A DNA stretch of 64,000 bases, from contig NZ_JAPEMA010000001.1 of assembly GCF_026343185.1 (NCBI RefSeq), positions 2,170,001-2,234,000 on the forward strand, read 5' to 3'. The stretch is from Streptomyces sp. NBC_00091 (lineage in GTDB: Bacteria; Actinomycetota; Actinomycetes; Streptomycetales; Streptomycetaceae). The notes under the pieces were generated by a model. The model was not told the DNA's origin and ran no database searches. It saw only the letters and a list, made by a program, of their open reading frames with translations. How positions within the stretch are numbered: position 1 is the stretch's first letter; each line of letters begins with the position of its first letter. Shown here piece after piece: positions 30,851 to 40,231 of this stretch. The position numbers were made by a program, and so were the translations under genes.

Positions 30851-32041
30851 CTACGCGACCGCCTTCTCCGCGAACGCATCCTGCGCGGCGGCCAGGCGGT
30901 GCTTGCGCTTGGGCAGGCCGAAGGTCGGGTGCTCGGTGGCCCACAGCGACATCCAGAGGATGCCCGCCTTGATCCGCGCGGCCTTCCGGCCGCCCAGGTA
31001 CTTCGGCTTCGCCCGCGCTTCGTGGTCGACCATCTGCAGGATCCCGTCCCGCCGCCCGAGGCTGATGTGATTGCCCACGTACTCCAGCTTGGTGTTCGGG
31101 ATCTCGCGGCCGGTCAGGCGTCCCACGACCGCGTCCACGGCCTGCCGGCCGGTGTAGCCGGCCGAAGCGCAGGACATCGGCAGCGGCCGGCCGTTGTCGC
31201 CGATGGCGTAGGCGCTGTCGCCGACGGCGTAGACGTCCGGGTGCGAGAGCGAGCGCATGGTGCCGTCGACGACGATCCGGCCGTTGTCGGCGACCTCCAG
31301 CCCGCCGGCGGCGGCGATGGGGCTGACCGCGAACCCGGCCGTCCACACCGTCGCGTCGGACGCCAGCGCGGTGCCGTCGGCGCACAGCACCCGGGCCGCT
31401 TCGACGGCCTCGACGCCGGTGTGCTCCAGAACGGTGACGCCCAGCCGGTCGCAGGCCTGGCGCAGGTGGCTACGGGCTCCGGCGGACAGCTGGGCCCCCA
31501 GCTCGCCGCGGGCGACCAGAGCCACCGACAGGCCGGGCCGGGACTCGGCGATCTCGGTGGCGGTCTCGATGCCGGTCAGCCCGTCCCCGACGACCACCAC
31601 CCTCCCGCCCTCCCGCAGCCCGTCCAGGCGCTCGCGCAGGCGCAGCGCCGAGGGCCGGGCGGCGACATCGAAGGCGTGCTCCGCCACGCCGGGGACACTG
31701 CGAACGTCACCGTGGCTGCCGAGCGCGTAGACCAGCGTGTCGTAGCCGAGCTCGCCGTCCGCGTCGGCGTCGGCCACGGCGACGACCCGGCGCCCGGGGT
31801 CGACGGCGGTGACGCGGGCCAGGCGCAGCCGTATCCCCGTGCCCTCGAAGAAGTCGGTGAGCTGTGGGGCCTCGATCTCATGGCCCGCCGCGAGCTCGTG
31901 CAGCCGCAGCCGCTGGACGAAGTCCGGCTCGGCGTTGACCACGGTGATCTCGGCGTCCGCCGGGGACAGCCGGCGGGCCAGGGTCCCGGCCGCGTACGCC
32001 CCGGCGTAGCCGGCGCCGAGGACGACGATGCGGTGCTTCAT
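30851..32041 (-). CDS. NDH-2-like FAD-dependent NADH:quinone oxidoreductase
   Basis: 396 residues from ATG 32041, preceded by AGGAG. The N-terminal FAD-binding fingerprint is VVLGAGYAG (7-15). A second Rossmann motif for NAD(P)H, VVVVGDGLTGIETA, is near residue 145. VYAVGDSAY (about 290) binds the FAD phosphate. The C-terminal PKYLGGRKAARIKAG resembles the amphipathic membrane-contact part of type II NADH dehydrogenases. It would oxidise NADH without pumping protons and reduce menaquinone. The region upstream carries three GTGAC words (32097-32123), possibly a regulator site. Confidence 0.88.
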   Translation of the reverse strand: MKHRIVVLGAGYAGAYAAGTLARRLSPADAEITVVNAEPDFVQRLRLHELAAGHEIEAPQLTDFFEGTGIRLRLARVTAVDPGRRVVAVADADADGELGYDTLVYALGSHGDVRSVPGVAEHAFDVAARPSALRLRERLDGLREGGRVVVVGDGLTGIETATEIAESRPGLSVALVARGELGAQLSAGARSHLRQACDRLGVTVLEHTGVEAVEAARVLCADGTALASDATVWTAGFAVSPIAAAGGLEVADNGRIVVDGTMRSLSHPDVYAVGDSAYAIGDNGRPLPMSCASAGYTGRQAVDAVVGRLTGREIPNTKLEYVGNHISLGRRDGILQMVDHEARAKPKYLGGRKAARIKAGILWMSLWATEHPTFGLPKRKHRLAAAQDAFAEKAVA

Positions 32042-32203
32042 GTGATGCTCCTGTCGGTTGGCTCGCTCCAGGGGGTTCGGCCTTAAGACACCGCGTGACC
32101 GGCGCTTGTGACAGCATGTGACCCGGCTCACTCCCTCGGCGGTGACCGGCAGCGCCCTCATGCCTGACGCCGGATCACCCGGCTGATCAGAGATGCTTGT
32201 GGG

Positions 32204-33226
32204 ATGCGCCTGCTGCCCCGGTCGACCGCCGTACCCGCCGCTCTCGTGCTCGCCCTGCTGCCGGGGGCCGCCGTGGCGGCCGAGAGCCCCGCCGCGCCCG
32301 CACCCGGGTTCACCATCGGCGATCCGCGGATCAAGGAGTCGAGCGGGCTGGCGGCCAGCCGGGTCCATCCGGGCGTGTACTGGACGCACAACGACAGCGA
32401 CGACGGCCCGTACGTGTACGCGGTGGACTCGGCGACCGGGAAGACGGTCGCGCGGGTGACGCTGACCGGGATCGGGACCCCGCGCGACGTGGAGGCGATC
32501 TCGCTCGGCCCGGACGGGCAGCTGTACGTCGGGGACATCGGCGACAACCGGGGCGGCACCTGGGACCACGTATGGGTCTACCGCTTCCCGGAGCCGAAGG
32601 AGCTGGGCGACCGGACCGTCAAGGCCGAGCAGTTCACGGCGACTTACGCGGACGGGCCGCGCAACGCCGAGGCGCTGATGGTGCATCCGGTGACGGGCCG
32701 GGTGTACATCGCGAGCAAGAACGAGCAGGGCGGCGGCCTGTACGAGGGACCCGAGCGGCTGTCGGCGGACGGGCGCAACGTCTTCCGGAAGGTCGCGGAC
32801 GTGCCGTGGGTGACGGACGGGGCGTTCTCGCCGGACGGCGCCCGCCTCACCCTGCGCGGGTACTTCTCGGCCCGCACCTACCCGTGGAATGACGGCCGCC
32901 CGGAGGGGGCGGGCGAGCGGATCGACGCACCCTGGCAGGGGCAGGCGGAGTCGGTGACGTACACGCCGGACGGCGGCACGCTGATGTTCGGGGCGGAGGG
33001 CGCGAGCAGCAGGGTGGTGGCCGTGCCGGTGGCGCCGGCGGGGTCGCCCGCCCCGACCGGGCCCGGCTCCCCGCAGCAGCCGCCCGCGGGCGCCGGCCCG
33101 GGCGCGCAGGGCGTGCCGACGGGGAAGGACGGCGGCGGCTTCGCCAAGGGGGCGCTGGTGCTCGCGGCGGGAACGGCCCTGGTGCTGGCCGGCAAGCGGC
33201 TCTTCCGACGCCGCCCGAAGGCCTGA
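32204..33226 (+). CDS. Secreted/membrane-anchored beta-propeller-like protein
   Basis: 340 residues from ATG 32204. Signal peptide of about 26 residues (basic MRLLPR, hydrophobic core, ending AVAAES). The body reads as repeated strands with ESSGLAASRVHPGVYWTHND, GDIGDNRG, and ASKNEQGGGLYEG segments, a pattern of phytase/esterase-like beta-propellers. Then a Pro/Gly-rich linker and a C-terminal hydrophobic helix (about 313-329) followed by KRLFRRRPKA, consistent with an extracellular domain held in the membrane. No catalytic residues can be assigned. Confidence 0.8.
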   Translation: MRLLPRSTAVPAALVLALLPGAAVAAESPAAPAPGFTIGDPRIKESSGLAASRVHPGVYWTHNDSDDGPYVYAVDSATGKTVARVTLTGIGTPRDVEAISLGPDGQLYVGDIGDNRGGTWDHVWVYRFPEPKELGDRTVKAEQFTATYADGPRNAEALMVHPVTGRVYIASKNEQGGGLYEGPERLSADGRNVFRKVADVPWVTDGAFSPDGARLTLRGYFSARTYPWNDGRPEGAGERIDAPWQGQAESVTYTPDGGTLMFGAEGASSRVVAVPVAPAGSPAPTGPGSPQQPPAGAGPGAQGVPTGKDGGGFAKGALVLAAGTALVLAGKRLFRRRPKA

Positions 33227-33246
33227 GCCGCACCCCTCGGCCGGGC

Positions 33247-33276
33247 CCGGGCGGCGCACCCGCGTGCGCCGCCCGG
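33247..33276. terminator. Bidirectional terminator hairpin
   Basis: A perfect 13-bp stem CCGGGCGGCGCAC / GTGCGCCGCCCGG with a 4-nt loop between the converging propeller and flotillin genes. Confidence 0.85.
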
Positions 33277-33295
33277 CCCCGTGCGAGGGCGCCGG

Positions 33296-34828
33296 TCAGG
33301 CCCCGTCGTCGATCGGGATCGGCGTCGGGTGCGGGCCCGTGCCGTTCACGGGGGTGCCGGCAGCGGACCGCTCCTGCCCCGTCCCCGGCTCCTGCCCCGG
33401 CTGCGCGGCCATCGAGGCCAGCAGCTGGCGGGCCACACCGAGCCCGGTGCCGCCCATCGTCAGGGCCTTCGCGAACATCTCCGACATCCCCTCGGCGCCG
33501 TTGAGCAGCACCATGTGCTCGACGTTGCCGAAGGCGCCCGCGCCCGCCTGGACGATCGCCGGCCAGTTCTCGGCGAGCTGCTGGGCGACCACCGCCTCCT
33601 GGTTCTCCGCCAGGGCCGCGGCCCGCGCCTTGATGGCCTCGGCCTCCGCCAGGCCCTTCGCCTTCGCCGCCTCCGCCGCCGCGAGGCCGCCCGCCCGCGC
33701 CGACTCGGCCGCCGCGAGGCCCTTGGCCTGGGTGGCCGCCGCCTCCGCCTCACCGCTCGCCCGGGTGGCGGTCGCCGCCGCGAGCCCGCGCGCCTCGGTG
33801 GCCTGGGCCTCGGCGGCCGCGGCCGTCTTCACCCGGGTCGCCTCGGCGGCCGCCGCCAGCTCGGTCTCCTTCGCCTTGGCCTGCGCCGCCGAGATCCGGG
33901 CGTCGCGCTCCGCCTCGGCGAGGGTCCTCGTCTGGTACGCCGCCGCGTCCGCGGGCTTTCGTACGTCGGCCTGGAGCTGCTGCTCCCGCCGGTGCGCCTC
34001 CAGCTCCGCGACGCGGGTCTCCTGGACGACGACCTCCTGCTTGGCGGCGGCCTCCGACAGCGGTCCCGCCTGACGGGCGGTGGCCGCGGCCTTGTCCCGT
34101 TCGGCCTGGTAGCCGGCCTGGAGGATCTCGCTGTCGCGGGTGGCCTCCGCCATCCGGGCGAAGGCGGTCTGCTCGGCCTCGGTGGCCAGCCGGTTCGCCT
34201 CGGCCTGCGCGATGCGCGCGTCGCGCTGCACCGCGGCCGCGTGCGGCATCGCCAGGTTCTTGATGTAGCCGGTCGGGTCCTCGATCTCGTGGATCTGGAG
34301 CGAGTCGACGATCAGCCCGAGCTTCTCCATCTCGGTCCCGCAGGCCGCCCGGGTCTGGCCGGTCAGCTTCTCCCGGTCCCGGATCATGTCCTCGACCGTC
34401 AGACCGCCGACGATGGACCGCAGATGGCCGGCGAAGACGATGTGCACCCGCTCGGGCATCATCTTCTGCTGGTCCAGGAAGCGGCGCGCGGCATTGGCGA
34501 TGGACACCATGTCGTCGCCGATCTTGAAGATGACCACGCCCTTGACGCGCAACGGGATGCCCTGGTGCGTGACGCAGTCCACGACCAGCTGGGTCTCGTT
34601 GAGGTCGAGCGACAGCTTGCGCACGGCCTGCACCCCCGGCAGGACCAGCGTTCCGCGCCCGGTGACGATCCGGAAGCCCATGCCCTCGCCGATGCCCTCG
34701 GTCTTGTGCGTGGAACCGGAGATGACGAGTGCCTCGTTGGGTTCGGCCACCCGCCACATGAGCTTGAACAGGCCGATCAAGGCAGTGATTGCGGCGAGAA
34801 CGATTCCCGCCACTACGCCGATAGCCAT
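33296..34828 (-). CDS. Flotillin (SPFH/band 7) membrane scaffold protein
   Basis: 510 residues from ATG 34828. An N-terminal transmembrane helix (about 2-22) is followed by the SPFH domain (about 25-210; GMGFRIVTGRGTLVLPGV, LRVKGVVIFKIGDD). Next comes a long helical region very rich in Ala-Glu heptads (about 215-420; AEAEAIKARAAALAE and many similar), forming the flotillin coiled coil, and a C-terminal disordered Pro/Gly tail. Such proteins organise membrane microdomains. The repeated AAAE-type codons give strong internal similarity. A 69-residue OB-like partner gene lies 135 bp upstream on the same strand, the flotillin-NfeD neighbourhood. Confidence 0.93.
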   Translation of the reverse strand: MAIGVVAGIVLAAITALIGLFKLMWRVAEPNEALVISGSTHKTEGIGEGMGFRIVTGRGTLVLPGVQAVRKLSLDLNETQLVVDCVTHQGIPLRVKGVVIFKIGDDMVSIANAARRFLDQQKMMPERVHIVFAGHLRSIVGGLTVEDMIRDREKLTGQTRAACGTEMEKLGLIVDSLQIHEIEDPTGYIKNLAMPHAAAVQRDARIAQAEANRLATEAEQTAFARMAEATRDSEILQAGYQAERDKAAATARQAGPLSEAAAKQEVVVQETRVAELEAHRREQQLQADVRKPADAAAYQTRTLAEAERDARISAAQAKAKETELAAAAEATRVKTAAAAEAQATEARGLAAATATRASGEAEAAATQAKGLAAAESARAGGLAAAEAAKAKGLAEAEAIKARAAALAENQEAVVAQQLAENWPAIVQAGAGAFGNVEHMVLLNGAEGMSEMFAKALTMGGTGLGVARQLLASMAAQPGQEPGTGQERSAAGTPVNGTGPHPTPIPIDDGA

Positions 34829-34963
34829 CGGCAACGCCCCCTTATCGCGGTGCCGTTCGACACCGACGAGGGCGAGTGTGCGCCTGTGCGGGCCCCGGGA
34901 GAAGTGCCGGGATCGTTCTTGTCGCCATCTTGATACGCAGATACGCACAGGTCGCGTGCGGGG

Positions 34964-35173
34964 TCAGTTGTCGTAGGCGGCCATCACGTACACCGTGCGC
35001 GGCGGCAGGTACTCGACGACCGTCACCACCGTCCCGACGGCCAGCCGGCCCTCGCCCGGCGCCGGATGGGCCAGGAAGTGCTCGGCCCCGCCGCGGACGC
35101 GGACGATGACCTCGCCGACCAGACCCGGCCCTACGGTCCCCGTCACCCGCCCGGTCAGCCCGACCATCTCCAT
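34964..35173 (-). CDS. Small OB-fold-like (NfeD-type) flotillin partner
   Basis: 69 residues from ATG 35173, with GGGGGAGG upstream. Nearly all beta strand: VGLTGRVTGTVGPGLVGEV, VRVRGGAEHFLAHP, LAVGTVVTVVEYLPPRTVYV. This is the pattern of the soluble OB-fold domain of NfeD proteins, without their membrane part and without a protease domain. It is placed directly upstream of the flotillin gene, with which it is likely co-expressed. Confidence 0.75.
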   Translation of the reverse strand: MEMVGLTGRVTGTVGPGLVGEVIVRVRGGAEHFLAHPAPGEGRLAVGTVVTVVEYLPPRTVYVMAAYDN

Positions 35174-35237
35174 ACCGGCCTCCCCCCCCACCGCCGTTCT
35201 CCCCCGGACACCGCCCGGGGGAAACCCGCCCCGGACC

Positions 35238-36161
35238 CTACGAGTGCCCCAGGTCGGCGGACGGGAGGTCCGCCGGGGGGACGGAGCCGGTGTCGGGCAC
35301 CGGGCGCAGCGGGAACTCGTCCGTCGCCATCGAGTCCAGGACCGGCGGCGCGGGCCTCGGCGGCGTCGGCATGACCGCGGCCTCCGAGTGGCCGCCGCAG
35401 CCGTACGACAGGGACACCAGCCGGCCGTCCGCGGGGCTGAACTCGTTCGCGCAGATGCCGAAGGCCTGCCCCAGGGAGCCGCCGATCGCGACGAGGAACC
35501 CGCAGGAGACGCAGGAGGCCGGCGCCGCCTGCGCCATCGCGGTCTTCGCTCCGAAGGACTCGTCCCAGCGGTCGGCCGCGCCGTGCAGCCCGTACCGCGA
35601 CAGGACGCGGGCGCGGCGCATGCCGAGCTCTTCCGCCACGGAGGTGATGGAGCCCCGCTCCGGGACGACCACCCGGTCGGTGACGTCGGCGTCCTCCGCC
35701 TCGACCAGTTCGGCCATCTCGGTGGAGACCACCGAGTTCGGCGGCGGTACGTCCTCCCCGGACCAGCCCGGCTCCAGCCGCAGGTCGTCGGCGTCCGTCG
35801 GCAGCAGGTCGCCGGGGCCCATGTCACCCGGCCGGAGCCGCTCGCTCCACGGCACCCATTCGGGGGCCAGCAGTGCGTCGTCGCCGGGAAGCAGCACCGT
35901 TTCGTCGAGGGTGACGTTCTTCGCGCGGGAGGCACGGGTCACGGTGACGGCCCAGCGCCATCCCCGGTAGCCCGGTTCCTTGGACTCGAAGAAGTGCGTG
36001 ACGACCCGGTCGCCCTCCGCTACGACGGATACGTGCTCGCCCACCACGCCGGGGTAGGCGGCCTCCTCGGCCGCCGCGCGGGCGAGCTCCACCGCCTCGG
36101 CGCAGAGGCGGTCGGGGGCGGGGGTACGCGGGGTACGGCTTCGCGTCGTCGCAGCACTCAC
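35238..36161 (-). CDS. DUF3027 domain protein
   Basis: 307 residues from GTG 36161. A family restricted to actinobacteria and of unknown function. Visible features are ESKEPGYRGWRWAVTVTRA (about 59-78), LLPGDDALLAPEWVPWSERL, and a cysteine set CVSCGFLV (about 219-226) with a later Cys in GICANEFSPADGRLVSL and CGGHSE. The Cys spacing could bind a metal. The C-terminus is Pro-rich. It is the first gene of a leftward series with the NfeD-like and flotillin genes, 64 bp apart. Confidence 0.8.
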   Translation of the reverse strand: MSAATTRSRTPRTPAPDRLCAEAVELARAAAEEAAYPGVVGEHVSVVAEGDRVVTHFFESKEPGYRGWRWAVTVTRASRAKNVTLDETVLLPGDDALLAPEWVPWSERLRPGDMGPGDLLPTDADDLRLEPGWSGEDVPPPNSVVSTEMAELVEAEDADVTDRVVVPERGSITSVAEELGMRRARVLSRYGLHGAADRWDESFGAKTAMAQAAPASCVSCGFLVAIGGSLGQAFGICANEFSPADGRLVSLSYGCGGHSEAAVMPTPPRPAPPVLDSMATDEFPLRPVPDTGSVPPADLPSADLGHS

Positions 36162-36499
36162 AGGTCTCGTTCTCTCCTACGCCGTCTCACGAGTGCGCCG
36201 TCCGTACTGTCGTTCACAACGACCCGTCGGTCTCGTCCGTACGTAGCGCGGGCGGAGCGGACCAGAGGGCCGCGTCGACGTCCGCGCCCCGATCGGCCTC
36301 GGGCGCACCCCACTGTGATCCATTCTGCGGTATCACGAAGAGGCGCGCGGCCAAGAGCAACCGCCGGTGGCGCGCTACGCACGCTACCTCCTCCGACGCC
36401 TTCGGCCCACATGCGAGGTCCGATTCGCGGACAACGCCCGCGCACGGGAGCCACCCGAAACGCACCGGGGACGCGCCGGGACGGGTCCGGGACGGCCAC
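36162..36499. other. Divergent intergenic region, 338 bp, no gene seen
   Basis: Lies between the divergent DUF3027 and MFS genes. An 83-codon frame on the minus strand (36214-36465) lacks a ribosome site and any recognisable similarity. No hairpin or repeat stands out; it probably holds the two promoters. Confidence 0.6.
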
Positions 36500-37882
36500 G
36501 TGGGGCACTATGGCCACGTGGCACCCGTACGGTCGTCCGCAGACGGCTCGGGACCGGCCAGGCGGGCCGGCCGGGCTGTCGGGCGCGCCCTGCACCTCCC
36601 GATCACCGGTACGGCGCGCGGGATCCGGCGGGCCACGCACGCCCACGGGGCCGGTGAATCGGGGCTGGGCCGGCTGATCGAACTGCACGCGATCAACGGT
36701 GCCGGCGATGTGATGATCACGGTGGCGCTGGCCTCGACGGTGTTCTTCTCGGTACCCACGGACGAGGCACGCGGCCGGGTGGCCCTGTACCTGGCGATCA
36801 CCATGGCCCCCTTCACCCTGCTGGCCCCGGTGATCGGCCCCCTGCTGGACCGGCTGCCGCACGGCCGGAGGGCGGCGATGGCGGGCGCCATGCTGACGCG
36901 GGCCCTGCTGGCGGTGATGATGTCCGGCGCGGTCGCCACGGGCGGGCTGGAGCTGTATCCGGCGGCGCTGGGCGTACTGGTCGCCTCGAAGGCGTACGGC
37001 GTCGTACGCAGCGCCGTGGTCCCGCGGCTCCTGCCGCCGAAGTTCTCACTCGTCAAGGCGAACTCCAGGGTGACCCTGGCGGGCCTCCTCGCCACGGGGG
37101 CGGCGGCGCCGGTGGCGGCCGGGCTCCACGCGATCGGCCCGCCGTGGCCGCTGTACGGGGCCTGCGCGATCTTCGTGTGGGGCACCTTCGCGGCGTTCCA
37201 GCTGCCGCACAAGGTGGACGAGGCGAAGGGGGAACGCCGGGCGCGGCTGTCCACCCACGAGGCGCACTCGCAGCGCCCGGGGCTGCGGACGGTCAGCCGT
37301 CCGGTGCTGTGCGGGCTGCTGGCGAACGCCTCGATGCGCGGGCTGTCCGGCTTCCTGATCTTCTTCCTGGCGTTCCTGCTGCGCGAGCACCCGCTCGCCG
37401 GGCAGAGCGCGGCGGTGTCGCTGGGCATCGTCGGTGTCTCGGCGGGCGTGGGCAACGCGTGCGGGACGGCGGTGGGCGCGTGGCTGCGGGCGCGGGCGCC
37501 GGAGGCGATCATCGCGTCCGTCCTCTCGCTGACCCTCGGTGTCGCGATCCTGGCGGCGGTGCTCTTCAGCGGCCTGTTCATGGCGTTCCTGGGGGCGACG
37601 GCGGGCTTCTGCCAGGCCCTGGCGAAGCTGTCCCTGGACGCGATGATCCAGCGGGACGTACCGGAGGCCGTGCGCACCTCGGCCTTCGCCCGCTCGGAAA
37701 CGCTGCTCCAGGTGGCGTGGGTGCTGGGCGGCGGCATCGGCATCGCCCTTCCCCTGAACGGTGTCCTGGGCATGTCCGTAGCCGCGGCCGTGGTCGCCCT
37801 GGGCACCACCATGGCCCTCCGCGGCCTCCTGACCACCCCCCGCCCCCACCACCCCACCTCGCCCAGACCCCGAGTGGCGTAG
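36500..37882 (+). CDS. MFS transporter
   Basis: 460 residues from GTG 36500; GTG 36518 is an alternative start and neither has a good ribosome site. A 60-residue basic cytoplasmic N-terminus precedes about 12 transmembrane helices. The loop 2-3 signature is GPLLDRLPHGRRAAM. LIELHAINGAGDVMITVALASTVFF before helix 1 is a strongly conserved feature of a Streptomyces MFS subgroup with no assigned substrate. The gene is monocistronic and its 3' end is followed by a REP-like repeat. Confidence 0.85.
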   Translation: MGHYGHVAPVRSSADGSGPARRAGRAVGRALHLPITGTARGIRRATHAHGAGESGLGRLIELHAINGAGDVMITVALASTVFFSVPTDEARGRVALYLAITMAPFTLLAPVIGPLLDRLPHGRRAAMAGAMLTRALLAVMMSGAVATGGLELYPAALGVLVASKAYGVVRSAVVPRLLPPKFSLVKANSRVTLAGLLATGAAAPVAAGLHAIGPPWPLYGACAIFVWGTFAAFQLPHKVDEAKGERRARLSTHEAHSQRPGLRTVSRPVLCGLLANASMRGLSGFLIFFLAFLLREHPLAGQSAAVSLGIVGVSAGVGNACGTAVGAWLRARAPEAIIASVLSLTLGVAILAAVLFSGLFMAFLGATAGFCQALAKLSLDAMIQRDVPEAVRTSAFARSETLLQVAWVLGGGIGIALPLNGVLGMSVAAAVVALGTTMALRGLLTTPRPHHPTSPRPRVA

Positions 37883-37895
37883 CTCAGCCAAATCC

Positions 37896-37940
37896 AGCCC
37901 CGCCGGCGTTTGAGGCGCGGGGTCTGGGGCGGAGCCCCAG
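37896..37940 (+). repeat. REP-like repeat, copy 2
   Basis: Contains CCGGCGTTTGAGGCGCGGGG followed by TGGGGC/GCCCCA hairpin arms, as in the copies at 25417 and 47993. It starts 13 bp beyond the MFS stop. Confidence 0.85.
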
Positions 37941-38081
37941 GAAACGGTGAAAGGGCGGGGCGGGGCAGCTCCGCGCAGCGGCACCCCCACCCCGCCCGGC
38001 CAGGGCAGCGGCGCCCCCACCCCCGCAACACCGGCACCCCCGTGCGGCGGCGCAGCCCACCGGCCCGATAGCCTTCGGCTC

Positions 38082-38573
38082 ATGACCGCACCGCTTTTCC
38101 CGGGTAGGGCCCGCCGCAGCGTCGCGGCCCTCGGAGCCGTGTCCGCCGGCCTCCTCCTCCTGTCCGCCTGCGACAAGCCGACGCCGCTCGCGACGGTGAC
38201 CGTCGGCAGCTCGTCGGTGTCCGCCGAGTCCGACTGCCGCGGCGACGGCTCGGACCTCACCATGGACAGGGTCCAGGAGTGCCTGACGGACCTCAAGGAC
38301 GCCAAGACCATCGAGTACGGCCGCGGCGACACGCTGCGCCTCGGCGTCGAGCCGGAGATCGTCGAGGACGGCAAGAAGTGGCAGGCGGTCCTCGACGGGC
38401 AGCCCATCACCGAGCCCTCCGCGAACACCTACCGCAGCTTCCAGGGCGCCGACGTCTTCGCGACCGGCGGCCAGGGCGAGGCGCCCCAGTCGAAGATGCT
38501 GGGCTTCGTCCAGGTCGGCGAGGACGGCAAGCCGCTCGCCGTCTGGTCGTTCAAGCTCAAGCTCAAGAACTAA
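38082..38573 (+). CDS. DUF2771-type lipoprotein
   Basis: 163 residues from ATG 38082. TAGCCT at 38069-38074 lies 7 nt upstream and no ribosome site is seen, so a leaderless transcript is likely. The signal peptide ends in the lipobox LLSAC with Cys28, giving a lipid-anchored surface protein. A single C-terminal domain of about 130 residues contains two further cysteines (CRGDGS, ECLTDL) that could pair. DUF2771 is actinobacterial and of unknown function. It lies 16 bp before mqnB and may be co-transcribed. Confidence 0.8.
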   Translation: MTAPLFPGRARRSVAALGAVSAGLLLLSACDKPTPLATVTVGSSSVSAESDCRGDGSDLTMDRVQECLTDLKDAKTIEYGRGDTLRLGVEPEIVEDGKKWQAVLDGQPITEPSANTYRSFQGADVFATGGQGEAPQSKMLGFVQVGEDGKPLAVWSFKLKLKN

Positions 38574-38589
38574 GCGGCGGCGGCGCAGC

Positions 38590-39315
38590 ATGCGCGCGCT
38601 GATCGTGACCGCGGTGGCCGCGGAGGCCGACTCCGTGGCCGCCGGCCTCACCCCTCATCCGGACCCGGTCACGCCCGAGCCCCGCACGCTGCCCGGGGGG
38701 TACCTCATCACCCGCCGGGACCTGCCCGGCCTCGCCGCCGACGTACTCGTCGGCGGTGTCGGCCCGGCCGCCGCCGCGGCCGCCACGGCCACCGCGCTCG
38801 CGCTGGCCGACTACTCCCTCGTCATCTCCGCCGGCATCGGCGGCGGGTTCGCGCCCGCCGCCCCGCTCGGCTCGCTCGTGGTCGCCGACGCGCTCGTCGC
38901 CGCCGACCTGGGGGCCGAGACCCCGGAGGGTTTCCTGCCGGTGCAGGAGCTCGGCTTCGGCCGCAGCGTGCACCTGCCGCCCGCCGAACTGGCCGCCCGC
39001 GCCGCCGAGGCCACCGGGGCGCTGCTCGCGCCCGTCCTGACCGTGTCCACCGTCACCGGCAGCGCCGCCCGCGCCGCCGAGCTCGCCGCCCGGCATCCGC
39101 TCGCCGGGGCCGAGGCGATGGAGGGCTTCGGGGTGGCGGAGGCCGCCGCCGGGCACGGGCTGCCGGTACTGGAGATCCGCGCCGTGTCCAACGCCGTCGG
39201 ACCGCGTGACCGGGCCGCCTGGCGGATCGGGGAGGCGCTGGGCGCCCTCACCGCCGGATTCCGCGCCCTGGGACCCGTACTCGTCAACTGGGGAGAACGA
39301 CATGAGCACCGGTGA
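38590..39315 (+). CDS. mqnB: Futalosine hydrolase
   Basis: 241 residues from ATG 38590. It splits futalosine into dehypoxanthinyl futalosine and hypoxanthine in the alternative menaquinone pathway. The nucleoside-phosphorylase-like fold is seen in VTAVAAEADSVAAGL (start strand), VGGVGPAAAAAATA (Gly-rich purine site), SAGIGGGFAPAAPLGSLVV split over about 78-98, and EAMEGFGVAEAA (about 177), which has the ribose-binding Glu-Met-Glu pattern. The ATG of mqnD lies inside its last codons (14-bp overlap), so the two are translated together. Confidence 0.93.
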   Translation: MRALIVTAVAAEADSVAAGLTPHPDPVTPEPRTLPGGYLITRRDLPGLAADVLVGGVGPAAAAAATATALALADYSLVISAGIGGGFAPAAPLGSLVVADALVAADLGAETPEGFLPVQELGFGRSVHLPPAELAARAAEATGALLAPVLTVSTVTGSAARAAELAARHPLAGAEAMEGFGVAEAAAGHGLPVLEIRAVSNAVGPRDRAAWRIGEALGALTAGFRALGPVLVNWGERHEHR

Positions 39316-40153
39316 ACCGCTGGGCATCGCCTACTCGCCCTGCCCGAACGACACCTTCGTCTTCGACGCCTGGGCGCACGGACGCGTCCCCGGGGCGCCC
39401 GCCCTCGACGTGACCTTCGCCGACATCGACATCACCAACGGCATGGCCGAGCGCGGCGAGCTGGACGTGCTGAAGGTGTCGTACGCCGTACTGCCCTGGG
39501 TACTGGAGGAGTACGCGCTGCTGCCGTGCGGCGGTGCCTTGGGGCGCGGCTGCGGTCCGCTGGTGTTGACGCGGGAGCCGGGCGTGGACCTGAGCACCGG
39601 CACGGTCGCGGTGCCGAGCGAACGCTCCACCGCGTACCTGCTGTTCCGGCTGTGGGCGGCGGACGTACTGCCGGACGGTGTCGGCAAGGTGGTCGTGCTG
39701 CCGTTCCACGAGATCATGCCGGCGGTGCGCGACGGGCGGGTGGACGCCGGGCTGGTCATCCACGAGGCCCGGTTCACCTATCAGAGCTACGGGCTGCACT
39801 GTCTGGCCGACATGGGCGAGCACTGGGAGGCCACCACCGGCCTGCCGATCCCGCTCGGCGCGATCATCGCCAAGCGCTCGCTGGGCGCGGACACGCTGCG
39901 CGCGCTGGCGGAGTCGGCCCGTACGTCGGTGCGGATGGCGTGGGAGGACCCGGAGGCCTCACGGCCGTACGTGCGCGCCCACGCGCAGGAACTGGATCCG
40001 GCGGTCGCCGACCAGCACATCGGGCTGTACGTCAACGAGTTCACCGCCGACCTCGGCGACGAGGGGTACGCGGCCGTCCGCGGGCTGCTGACCAGGGCCG
40101 CCGCAGAGGGGCTCGTTCCGGCCATCCCGGCGGACGCACTGCGCTTCCCGTGA
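39302..40153 (+). CDS. mqnD: 1,4-dihydroxy-6-naphthoate synthase
   Basis: 283 residues from ATG 39302, inside the end of mqnB. It cyclises the dehypoxanthinyl-futalosine product to 1,4-dihydroxy-6-naphthoate, the menaquinone ring precursor. It has the periplasmic-binding-protein-like fold of MqnA/MqnD: YSPCPNDTFVF (about 11-21, family signature), DITNGMAERGELDVLKVSY, the hinge GCGPLVLTREPG, and PFHEIMPAVRDGRVDAGLVIHE with the catalytic His. LPIPLGAIIAKRSL is also typical. It ends with a strong terminator. Confidence 0.95.
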   Translation: MSTGEPLGIAYSPCPNDTFVFDAWAHGRVPGAPALDVTFADIDITNGMAERGELDVLKVSYAVLPWVLEEYALLPCGGALGRGCGPLVLTREPGVDLSTGTVAVPSERSTAYLLFRLWAADVLPDGVGKVVVLPFHEIMPAVRDGRVDAGLVIHEARFTYQSYGLHCLADMGEHWEATTGLPIPLGAIIAKRSLGADTLRALAESARTSVRMAWEDPEASRPYVRAHAQELDPAVADQHIGLYVNEFTADLGDEGYAAVRGLLTRAAAEGLVPAIPADALRFP

Positions 40154-40174
40154 CGTGAGGCGACGTGACGCGCC

Positions 40175-40208
40175 GGTGCCCCGCCGCTCGAAGGAGCGGC
40201 GGGGCACC
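40175..40208. terminator. Strong bidirectional terminator
   Basis: A perfect 15-bp stem GGTGCCCCGCCGCTC / GAGCGGCGGGGCACC with a GAAG tetraloop between the converging mqnD and cold-shock genes. Confidence 0.9.
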
Positions 40209-40231
40209 GCGTCTCAGATACCTCTGATGTC

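Noticed and set aside
36214..36465. 83-codon minus-strand frame in the DUF3027-MFS gap
   Set aside because: No ribosome site, no leaderless -10 box, no similarity that I recognise.
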